From: an uncultured Enhydrobacter sp.
GTDB lineage: Bacteria > Pseudomonadota > Gammaproteobacteria > Pseudomonadales > Moraxellaceae
Length of the DNA: 64,000 nt
Reading direction: 5' to 3'
Assembly (NCBI GenBank): GCA_946222995.1
Contig: CAMIOS010000007.1
Coordinates: 1 to 64,000 of the forward strand
The position numbers and the translations under genes are program-made. The stretch's first letter is position 1. Each line of letters begins with the position of its first letter. Below are positions 26,173 through 33,413 of the stretch, in pieces. Below the pieces are notes generated by a model. It saw only the letters and a list, made by a program, of their open reading frames with translations. It searched no databases and was not told where the DNA came from.

Positions 26173-26925
26173 TTATTGATGAAATGGGCATTTTTTATTA
26201 GCAGGTTGATTTAATCTTGTTAAAATACGCTTAGGTAACTGGTTATGATAAAGTAGATCTGATAGGTCGCTAATGGATAGATAGCGTTCATACTTGCCTT
26301 GTTTACCTAATACTTGTAGTAACACCGGATATTCAGATTTCATAATTGGGATATCAGTGATTGAACGGTGATGACCTGGGTAAGCGCCTCGCAAAAAATT
26401 GGCGCAAATTAGGTGGTTAATTTCAGTTTCATTGAGCCCTAATTCAATCTTACCGTCCTTATCGATTTTTGCTGAGCCAAAGCTTGATAAACGTAATACT
26501 TGGTCTTGATTAACCTCACCTGTTTCTGCCAAGGTGCGAGAATGTACGCCATGTTTGTAATACGGTCCTTCTCGTAATTTATCGATATTGACGCCATGCC
26601 GAAGATTGTTAGCAATTTGTTTAGGGGAAGTGCCATTGGCAGTTAATGCCACAGCCCGTAAACCAGATCTAGGAACATTAGGTGAGCCTTGATCTCGATG
26701 AGCCACAACAGTTTCGATAGCATTTAACAAGTGATTAATAGGCACGACACCATTGTCGATCATGCCTGCACCCACTAAGCCGCGCAAAAATGGGCAAGGA
26801 TTGCCATCAGAGACGGGTAGGGTAGAGATAGCATCTGTATGTTGGGGAGCCGCTGCATCAGTCGCGGTATGCGCTTTTAATTGAGTCTTGCCAAATTTTT
26901 TTAGCGTGTTAAGCGGACTTATCAT
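26173..26925 (-). CDS. Unrecognised protein with Cys-Pro-Phe motifs at both ends
   Basis: A 250-residue soluble protein with no signal peptide. I do not recognise its family with confidence. Two features stand out: NPCPFLRGLVGAGMIDNG at Cys44, and a C-terminal KKCPFHQ at Cys246. The first has the form of the proximal heme-thiolate loop of family-2 peroxidases/peroxygenases (P-C-P-x-L-x-x-L-x-x-x-G). However, the distal Glu-His-Asp pattern of those enzymes is not evident; NETEINHL at about residue 185 is a weak candidate. It sits upstream of the ADC-like gene on the same strand with an 80-bp gap. A metal or heme protein is a guess, not a call. Confidence 0.5.
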   Translation of the reverse strand: MISPLNTLKKFGKTQLKAHTATDAAAPQHTDAISTLPVSDGNPCPFLRGLVGAGMIDNGVVPINHLLNAIETVVAHRDQGSPNVPRSGLRAVALTANGTSPKQIANNLRHGVNIDKLREGPYYKHGVHSRTLAETGEVNQDQVLRLSSFGSAKIDKDGKIELGLNETEINHLICANFLRGAYPGHHRSITDIPIMKSEYPVLLQVLGKQGKYERYLSISDLSDLLYHNQLPKRILTRLNQPANKKCPFHQ

Positions 26926-27035
26926 TGTTAGTCTCTATCTAATAGTAGATTATATTTAATAAATAACCAGCTTTTAGTTTAGACAGATAATCAGTTACTT
27001 TCTAGTGTTATGAGTTATTTTACGTATAATATAAG

Positions 27036-28193
27036 TTACTCATTATGATGATAGTCATTATTGGCAAACCAGAGTAACCCTAATAAACACACCAAAAAAA
27101 TCACGATTAGGGCTGATAAATACACTTTGGTGTCGGCAAGCGGGGTGCCCATTTGGTTGAGCATCAGTGAGGCGTTCATACCGGAGGTGCTGGGTAACAG
27201 CCAACGTATATATAACAAGGGCTCAGGTAACATCTGTTTTGGCCAGCTCACCCCTGATAAAAACAAGATGGGAATTGAGCTTACGACCAGCAGTTGCATT
27301 GCCCGTTCACGTGCCGCAAACCATAACCCAATTAAGCTCCCCATGGCGGCAACTGCTGGAAAAAATACAGTTAATAAAATCAATGACCCTGCCAAATTTT
27401 GGTTACGGGGATAGTCATTGAGTGGAAAAATTATCCCATAAAAAAAACAGCCTAATATAAAACCCAAGCAAGAAATGGCCAAAATTCGAGCCAGCCATGT
27501 TTTTAAGTTGGCAAAGGCTTTACGTTGTTCTACCCAAGTGCCAATCAGCATGGCGGTTCCTATAAAATACATCTGCTGTAAAATCAGCAGTGACACGGGC
27601 GGCACGACATAGCTACCATAGCCTTCAGTGGGGTTATAAAGTGGGTTAATGGTCAGATTAACGGCATTAAAATTGGCCTTTGATAGGTTAATATCCTGCC
27701 CTTGAGCCACACTTTTTTGAATTTTGATACCGGCTGACACTGTACCAATGACTTCTAAAAAGCCGGTTTGAACCTGTTTATTGAGCAAAAAGTAATTGCC
27801 ATTTGCCAAAACGCTCACTTTAGCCATTTGCCCCGTATTCACTTTTTGGTACAAGCCAGCGGGAATCACCAGATAGCCGACAATATCGCCATGCCACATC
27901 CGTTGTTTGGCTTGATTTTCATCGCTAATGACTTGGGCGTTGAGGCGGGGATTGACCCTGGCATAGGTGATAATTTTGTCAGATAAGATTGAATGGTCAT
28001 AATCAATAATTGCGACAGGCACATTATGGACAACCTCATTTTTGTATGGCCAAGGATAAAAAAAGCCATACAAAATCGGCGCCACCACAAGCATAGTAAA
28101 TACACCTTTATCAGCAAGTATACTTTTCCAAGTATTAATGACTTGGTTAATAAAGCTGTGTTGCCAAGCATGTTTTAAGGTATGTTCTGCCAT
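27036..28193 (-). CDS. ABC-2 type permease subunit (second of pair)
   Basis: A 385-residue ABC-2 membrane protein: one N-terminal transmembrane helix (about residues 25-45), a large periplasmic domain of about 130 residues, then five to six C-terminal helices with LILQQMYFIGTAMLIGTWVEQRKAF and ISCLGFILGCFFYG. This is the YhhJ/YbhR/YbhS topology. It pairs with the permease at 28193-29398. Its ATG overlaps that gene's stop (TAATG), so the two are coupled. An in-frame ATG 15 bases further upstream is possible. Such permeases form the channel of drug- or cation-exporting ABC systems, but no ATPase gene is present here. Confidence 0.88.
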   Translation of the reverse strand: MAEHTLKHAWQHSFINQVINTWKSILADKGVFTMLVVAPILYGFFYPWPYKNEVVHNVPVAIIDYDHSILSDKIITYARVNPRLNAQVISDENQAKQRMWHGDIVGYLVIPAGLYQKVNTGQMAKVSVLANGNYFLLNKQVQTGFLEVIGTVSAGIKIQKSVAQGQDINLSKANFNAVNLTINPLYNPTEGYGSYVVPPVSLLILQQMYFIGTAMLIGTWVEQRKAFANLKTWLARILAISCLGFILGCFFYGIIFPLNDYPRNQNLAGSLILLTVFFPAVAAMGSLIGLWFAARERAMQLLVVSSIPILFLSGVSWPKQMLPEPLLYIRWLLPSTSGMNASLMLNQMGTPLADTKVYLSALIVIFLVCLLGLLWFANNDYHHNE

Positions 28194-29398
28194 TAGCGTT
28201 GTCCCCATTTATTGGGCGTTAATAACGCTTTTTGGGTCAATAATGCTGACAACAGCAGGCTTACCAACACCGCAACACTAAACCCAAATAAACTCGGTAT
28301 AGCTAGGCTGGCAGGGGCAGCCATTTGGATTTGGGGCGTCTGTACTCGCAGATAGTGGGTAAGGGGTAGGGCATTTGACCATCGCTGTGCCGCAGGGCTC
28401 ATTGCAATAAATGGAAACGTTACCCCAGAAAAGGCAAAGGAGGGGGCAGAGATAAAACCAGTAAATGATAAGCCTTGCCGATACGAAAACGTACCCACCG
28501 TTACAATTACCCCAAGCCAAAATGATACCATCATGAACAATAAAAAATTGGCAAGGGTCATTAGCAGCGAAGGCATACTGACTGGATAAATTTGGATCAT
28601 CAAGCTAAATGCCACCGCCCCCCATAGGGTATAAGCCAACATGGCCCAAATCAGCTTGCCATTAAGCCCTGCAATGATCAGCCATAGTTGTGGCTTGGTT
28701 GGAAGTCCGCCGATATCTGCATACCAATTGCCGAGGGTTTTATCCCGCAGTTCACGCCCGATCACCGATGCACCAACCACCATCGATAAAATATGTAATA
28801 AGGCTGGCATGACCGTGATCGCTAAAAACTGCTGGTAATTGTTTGAACTGTTATATAACGTCACAGTTTGGGTTTGAATGGGGGCAAAGCTGCTTCGTAC
28901 CAAACTGGTGTCTTCACCTGTGGCAATCCTGCGTTGCATTTCAGCGCCGGCAGAGTAAGTGCTAACGGCGGTTTGTACGCCTTTTTGTATTATGCCTGAA
29001 TGGGTGCCGTATTGGGCGTTGACATTAAGTAGCACCCGTGTCGATACGCCTGATAACAGATTTTTACCAAAGTCTTCGGGGATCTCAAGCACCCCATACA
29101 CGTCCGTGGTTTCAATCGCGCGTTTTGCAGATTGGGTATTGGGTAGTTCAGTAATGACGTCTACCTCGGGTGTGGCGTCGATATAGCGGATGAGTGTGGT
29201 GGATTGTGGTGAATGGCTGTGGTCAATGACCGCAATGGGTAATCCGACCAAGGTGCCTTTACTAAAGGTCCACCAAATCAACAATATACACCCTATGGGT
29301 AGCCAAAATAACACAGAAAAATCCCACGCATGATGGCGTAAAAACTGCCCTTCAAGTCTAGCACTCTGCCAAAAGGCGTGAAAAAATTGGCGTATCAT
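28193..29398 (-). CDS. ABC-2 type permease subunit (first of pair)
   Basis: A 401-residue ABC-2 permease: one N-terminal transmembrane segment (about residues 24-45), a large periplasmic region, then a cluster of helices including FLAITVMPALLHILSMVVGASVIGRELRDKTLGNWY. The latter resembles the 'E-R-E-x-x-x-G-T' coupling helix in which the ATPase normally docks. It follows the HlyD-type adaptor by 12 bp and overlaps the second permease. TolC, HlyD and the two permeases form a compact four-gene operon in the order 30610, 29411, 28193, 27036 (read leftwards). Confidence 0.88.
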   Translation of the reverse strand: MIRQFFHAFWQSARLEGQFLRHHAWDFSVLFWLPIGCILLIWWTFSKGTLVGLPIAVIDHSHSPQSTTLIRYIDATPEVDVITELPNTQSAKRAIETTDVYGVLEIPEDFGKNLLSGVSTRVLLNVNAQYGTHSGIIQKGVQTAVSTYSAGAEMQRRIATGEDTSLVRSSFAPIQTQTVTLYNSSNNYQQFLAITVMPALLHILSMVVGASVIGRELRDKTLGNWYADIGGLPTKPQLWLIIAGLNGKLIWAMLAYTLWGAVAFSLMIQIYPVSMPSLLMTLANFLLFMMVSFWLGVIVTVGTFSYRQGLSFTGFISAPSFAFSGVTFPFIAMSPAAQRWSNALPLTHYLRVQTPQIQMAAPASLAIPSLFGFSVAVLVSLLLSALLTQKALLTPNKWGQR

Positions 29399-29410
29399 GT
29401 CAAAACCATC

Positions 29411-30556
29411 TTAATTTTGTGCTGGGGCGGCAGAAGCAGGTAGCTCAACCAAGACACTCATACCCTGACGCAGTCTTGGGTCAGCCTGTTGCGGCCGTGC
29501 CAAAATCTCAAAGGTGCGCATATCAAAGCCGTCTTTGCTATTGGTTGGTCGCCATGTGGCAAAATCCGATAACACGGAGCTGGCATAGACTTTAAATGCT
29601 TGTTTATAAGGTTGATTGGGGGTCGATAGCGCAGGGACACTGGCAGTAAATTGGCTGCCCACCGCAAAATACTTCAAGTTATTTTCTGTCACGTTTAGCA
29701 CAATGTGTTGGTCAGTTGGGTCGACAATGGTTACAAGCGGTACGCCTTGCCCTACCACTTGTCCTGTTTTAGCAATGACGCTATCGACCACCCCCGCAAT
29801 GGGGCTTTTAAGATTAGATTCATCTTTGGCAATCATGGCTTCTTTGAGTTTGCCTTCGACTTGATTGACTTGAGCTTGAGCGGCATCTTTATCCTCATTT
29901 CTGGCGCCTGTTTTGGCAAGCTCGTATTGGGCTTGAGCCATTTTGGCTTTGTCTTCACTGGCGATGTAGTTGGTGTAAGCTTCATCCCGTTTTTGGCGGG
30001 ACATAAGCCCTTCGCTCGCTAGGCGGTTGATGCGCTCGTAGGTGACTTTGGCAAGGTCAGCTGCCGATTGTGCGGCATCGTATTGGTATTTTGCCATTTC
30101 GATTTCTTGCGGCCTCGCCCCGTTGTTGGCTTTATTGAGCTGACTTTGCGCCGCTTCTTTGGCAGCTTGGGCTTCTTCAATTTTGGCGTTAATCTCTGGG
30201 CTATCCATGTCAATTAGTGGGGTGCCAATTTGGATACGATCGCCTTCTTTGACGTGAATATTTGCGATGCGTCCAGCGACTTTCGCAGCGACTGGGGTTT
30301 GTTCGACTTCAACTCGACCCTGTATCACGGTGGGGGCAGTTTGTATGGTTTGTTTGTCTTTGACCAAGCTCCAGATGACCCAACCAATCAAGCCAAGTAA
30401 GATCACGCTGATTATGACAGGTTTGATTTTGTTGGGCTTTTTTGGCGGCGCATAACTTGATGATTTGTCCACCACGGGCGACTTGGTTAGAGTATCGCTG
30501 ACATACTCATTTGTAGTAGGGGGATTATCGGGTTCAAGTTGTTTTGGGTCGGTCAT
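29411..30556 (-). CDS. HlyD-family periplasmic adaptor of an ABC exporter (YbhG-like)
   Basis: A 381-residue membrane fusion protein: a 45-residue cytoplasmic tail, one transmembrane helix (about 47-64), lipoyl half motif VIQGRVEVEQTPVAAKVAGRI, a long coiled-coil hairpin rich in Ala, Glu and Lys (about 135-245, including two 'NGARPQE'/'TGARNED' tips typical of YbhG/YhiI), and LKSPIAGVVDSVIAKTGQVV. It links the two permeases to the TolC-like channel encoded 53 bp upstream. The closest style is the E. coli YbhG/YhiI group. Substrate unknown. Confidence 0.92.
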   Translation of the reverse strand: MTDPKQLEPDNPPTTNEYVSDTLTKSPVVDKSSSYAPPKKPNKIKPVIISVILLGLIGWVIWSLVKDKQTIQTAPTVIQGRVEVEQTPVAAKVAGRIANIHVKEGDRIQIGTPLIDMDSPEINAKIEEAQAAKEAAQSQLNKANNGARPQEIEMAKYQYDAAQSAADLAKVTYERINRLASEGLMSRQKRDEAYTNYIASEDKAKMAQAQYELAKTGARNEDKDAAQAQVNQVEGKLKEAMIAKDESNLKSPIAGVVDSVIAKTGQVVGQGVPLVTIVDPTDQHIVLNVTENNLKYFAVGSQFTASVPALSTPNQPYKQAFKVYASSVLSDFATWRPTNSKDGFDMRTFEILARPQQADPRLRQGMSVLVELPASAAPAQN

Positions 30557-30609
30557 ACTAGCAACCTATAATTGTTGGATAGCAATGAATGGCAAAGTTA
30601 GGGTTATAA

Positions 30610-32394
30610 TTAATTTTTAGCAGTTTCAAAATAAAGTGCCGGCAATTTTATATCCGCGGTCTGCATATATTTGTTAAATTCAAGGGGCGTGCCACAGCTT
30701 TGCATTAGGTCGGCTAAGGCTTGTACATAGTCATTGGCGGCGTTGGCTTGCTCGGTCTTGGCTTTTTCTAGATTGGCTTCAGCTTGGATAACTTCAACTG
30801 CGGTATTTACCCCTTCTTTAAAACCAAGCTGACGAAAACGCAGCATTTCTTTGGCAAGTTCGACATTACTATTTAGGGCAATGTAGCTTTGCTGAGCATT
30901 TTTTAAATTTTGCCAATTTCTTTCTACCAATAATAAAATATTGTCTGTCACATCGACTTGGCTAAATTCAACTTGGTTTAGTTGGGCAAGGCTGGCTTGG
31001 TTGCTCGCTTCACGGTCAATCCCACCCCACAATTTCCAGTTCACCGATACCCCCGCTAGCCAGTTGGGGTCAGTATCAATTTCGGAGCGCGCGAATAAGT
31101 TGACGGTGGGCTTATAAGTGGATTCGCTTAATCGGTGTAATGCTTTGGCTTGGTTATATTTTGCTGCCAGTTTTTGAAACGCTGGATTGTTTTGTTTGGC
31201 TTGGGTTTGAAAATAAGCCAAATCCGGTAAGGGCTTGGTGGAGACAAACAGCGGAGAAGTGGGCTTGATGGTATAGGGTGTGCGTAGCAATCGCTGTAGG
31301 GCTGTCATGGCAAGTTCAGCGTTGTTAAGTGCTTTGATATTTTCATATTCGGCATCGGCAAGGGCTTTTTTGGCTTCAAGACGGTCAACCTTTGAAATAA
31401 GACCCACATCTAGGGCACGCTGGGCAGCATGGTCAGTTTGTTGGATGGCATTTAAGGCCTCGCCCCGTAAAAATGCCGCCATCACAGCAAGCTGGGTTTG
31501 AAAATAGCGTTTGGTCAAGGTGGTGTATTGTTCATCAAGTGACAGTTTTGCGTCAGTTCGACTTTCTTCAGCACGACCGTTTAATAAATCGGTTAAAGAT
31601 TGGGTCTTGCCGCCATTATAAACCGACCAAAGAGCGGTAACATTGGCACTGGTACGGTTTTTATCAAGGTCTAAAGGTACATCATTGGGGATTGGATCGG
31701 TTATCAATCCCCCAATATCGCTGGGCAGTTGTGGCAAAGTTGGTAAGCTGGGTGCAATTGAGTTAAAACCCCCATCAACCGCATCGGTCAAGCCATTTTT
31801 TAACCGTTGGGTATCAATATCATCATCAATATGTACATGGGTAGCACTTGCCCCAAGATAAATGACGGGTTTGTTCAAATTTTTGGTGGCTTCAACTTGC
31901 TTTTCACTACTAACAATATTGGCATTGTCGGCACTGATCTTGGGCGAAACCTTGATAAGGTAGTCTTGTGCCTGTGATAAAGTCAAATAACTTGGTACAT
32001 CCACTGAATAACTGGGCGGAAATGGCACGCCATTGTTGATTACCGTATCATTAATGTTTAACTTATTCACTAAGGGGTCATTCGTGGATAAAGTCGAGGT
32101 GGTTTGAGCGGTAGAGGGTGTAGCTGGGGCTATCGGTTCTGGGTTCGGCGGTGTAACAATGACTCGAGCGGTGATATCTGTTGGGGCGTTTTGCGCCGTA
32201 TCTTGAAGCGCAGAATCTTGAAGAAGCGCAGCCTGGTTAATCGGTGAGCCAGCTTGGGTATCTGCCGCATAGGCGCCATGGATCAGCGACATAGCAAAGA
32301 TAACCAGAAGGGTGTTTATCTTTTGCTTAGCCCATTGAGCGTTTTGATCATGTTTGATATGCCTGCTAGAAAATTTTAATATATCATTCACCAT
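30610..32394 (-). CDS. TolC-family outer-membrane efflux protein
   Basis: A 594-residue outer-membrane channel subunit. A signal peptide (to about residue 44, ending GAYA-AD) is followed by an unusual Pro/Thr/Ser-rich segment of about 80 residues. Two repeats of the OEP fold come next: the first contains LTLSQAQDYLIKVSP, and the second ends with the helix AVEVIQAEANLEKAKTEQANAANDYVQALADL. It would form the trimeric exit duct for the HlyD/ABC-2 exporter genes downstream. The gene starts the operon, and a 7-bp-arm dyad at 32514-32531 lies 120 bp upstream. The start at 32394 is far from the mature domain but gives a good signal sequence. Confidence 0.92.
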   Translation of the reverse strand: MVNDILKFSSRHIKHDQNAQWAKQKINTLLVIFAMSLIHGAYAADTQAGSPINQAALLQDSALQDTAQNAPTDITARVIVTPPNPEPIAPATPSTAQTTSTLSTNDPLVNKLNINDTVINNGVPFPPSYSVDVPSYLTLSQAQDYLIKVSPKISADNANIVSSEKQVEATKNLNKPVIYLGASATHVHIDDDIDTQRLKNGLTDAVDGGFNSIAPSLPTLPQLPSDIGGLITDPIPNDVPLDLDKNRTSANVTALWSVYNGGKTQSLTDLLNGRAEESRTDAKLSLDEQYTTLTKRYFQTQLAVMAAFLRGEALNAIQQTDHAAQRALDVGLISKVDRLEAKKALADAEYENIKALNNAELAMTALQRLLRTPYTIKPTSPLFVSTKPLPDLAYFQTQAKQNNPAFQKLAAKYNQAKALHRLSESTYKPTVNLFARSEIDTDPNWLAGVSVNWKLWGGIDREASNQASLAQLNQVEFSQVDVTDNILLLVERNWQNLKNAQQSYIALNSNVELAKEMLRFRQLGFKEGVNTAVEVIQAEANLEKAKTEQANAANDYVQALADLMQSCGTPLEFNKYMQTADIKLPALYFETAKN

Positions 32395-32513
32395 GAACAG
32401 TCCTAACCATGCTAGCAGTCAATAGCATTTCCCCATACCAAAAACAAAACAACAAACGCCCTTTTTATAGCGCAATAATTATAAGGGGTTTAATAAGGGA
32501 GCAATAAATTTAA

Positions 32514-32531
32514 TTTGACTCACAAGTCAAA
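32514..32531. promoter_or_regulatory. Operator-like dyad upstream of the tolC-hlyD-ABC operon
   Basis: TTTGACT (32514-32520) and AGTCAAA (32525-32531) are perfect arms around CACA. On the minus strand the arm contains a -35-like TTGACT. A short palindrome overlapping a promoter element is typical of TetR- or MarR-type operators of efflux operons, but no regulator gene is adjacent. Confidence 0.4.
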
Positions 32532-32590
32532 AATTGTCTCACTAAACGCAAGTTTTTATTAACCGCTAGCATTGTTAAAGTCGGTCTGGC

Positions 32591-32607
32591 TTAACCTGTT
32601 AGGTTAA
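32591..32607. repeat. Short perfect palindrome after piuC
   Basis: TTAACCT-GTT-AGGTTAA, 7-bp arms, in the 259-bp gap between piuC and the tolC-like gene. Could be an operator or a weak hairpin; no T tail is visible. Confidence 0.35.
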
Positions 32608-32653
32608 CTAGGATGAAGCCAGCAATTTGAGTTAAAATCCCGTGCTTGAATGA

Positions 32654-33337
32654 TTATATTTCTGCGTATTGGCGGATTAAATTGTGATAAACATGGGTTA
32701 GCCTTAGAATTTGGGCATGGTTATCGCCAAGCTCTATGCGTAATTGCTGAATGGACTGGTCAAGATTAAATAGCAGGTGCCTTGTCGCATCATCTCGTAC
32801 CATACTTTGTACCCAAAAAAATGAGGCAACCCTTGTGCCTGCCGTTACAGGGGTGACTTCATGCAGGCTGGTAGAAGGGTAGAGAACCATGTCCCCTGCT
32901 GGCAATTTGACCTCGTGAAATCCATAGCTGTCTTCAACCACCAATTCGCCGCCCACATACTCATCGGGCTCACTCAAAAATAATGTACAGGATAAGTCAG
33001 TACGCAAACGTTGGCGTGAGTTCGGGACTCGGCGAATGGCATTATCCACGTGCATACCAAAGGCTTCGCTGTTGCAATAGCGGTTAAATAACGGCGGGAT
33101 AATCTGCAGAGGTAAAGCTGCTGACAAAAATAGCGGATGCTCGCCCAGACTGTCTAAAATCCATTCGCCAATTTGTATGGTCAAGGGGTGGTCATTGGGC
33201 AGTTGTTGGTTATGTTTGACCGTCGCCGATAACGAGCCTGCCGTGACTTTGCCATTAATCCAGTCGGCTTTGTCCAACAAGGCTCGGCAATGCTGTACTT
33301 GTGATTTTGTGAGGACATTTGGAATGTGATAGAGCAT
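32654..33337 (-). CDS. piuC: Fe(II)/2-oxoglutarate-dependent PKHD-type hydroxylase PiuC
   Basis: A 227-residue 2-oxoglutarate- and iron-dependent dioxygenase of the PiuC/YbiX group. The iron ligands are His96 and Asp98 (FGMHVDNAIRR) and His159 (STSLHEVTPVTAGTRVAS), with Arg169 for 2-oxoglutarate. The family is found next to Fiu/PiuA siderophore receptors and is thought to act on siderophore or peptide material taken up with iron, but the reaction is not settled. Here it lies 76 bp downstream of the receptor gene on the same strand, the classic fiu-ybiX layout, so it shares the Fur-controlled promoter. Confidence 0.93.
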   Translation of the reverse strand: MLYHIPNVLTKSQVQHCRALLDKADWINGKVTAGSLSATVKHNQQLPNDHPLTIQIGEWILDSLGEHPLFLSAALPLQIIPPLFNRYCNSEAFGMHVDNAIRRVPNSRQRLRTDLSCTLFLSEPDEYVGGELVVEDSYGFHEVKLPAGDMVLYPSTSLHEVTPVTAGTRVASFFWVQSMVRDDATRHLLFNLDQSIQQLRIELGDNHAQILRLTHVYHNLIRQYAEI

Positions 33338-33413
33338 AATTTTTTATTCTTTTAACCATAAAACTAGAAAAATACTGCCGACTTTAAGGCAGTAGGTTAA
33401 GCTAAAAATGCAT

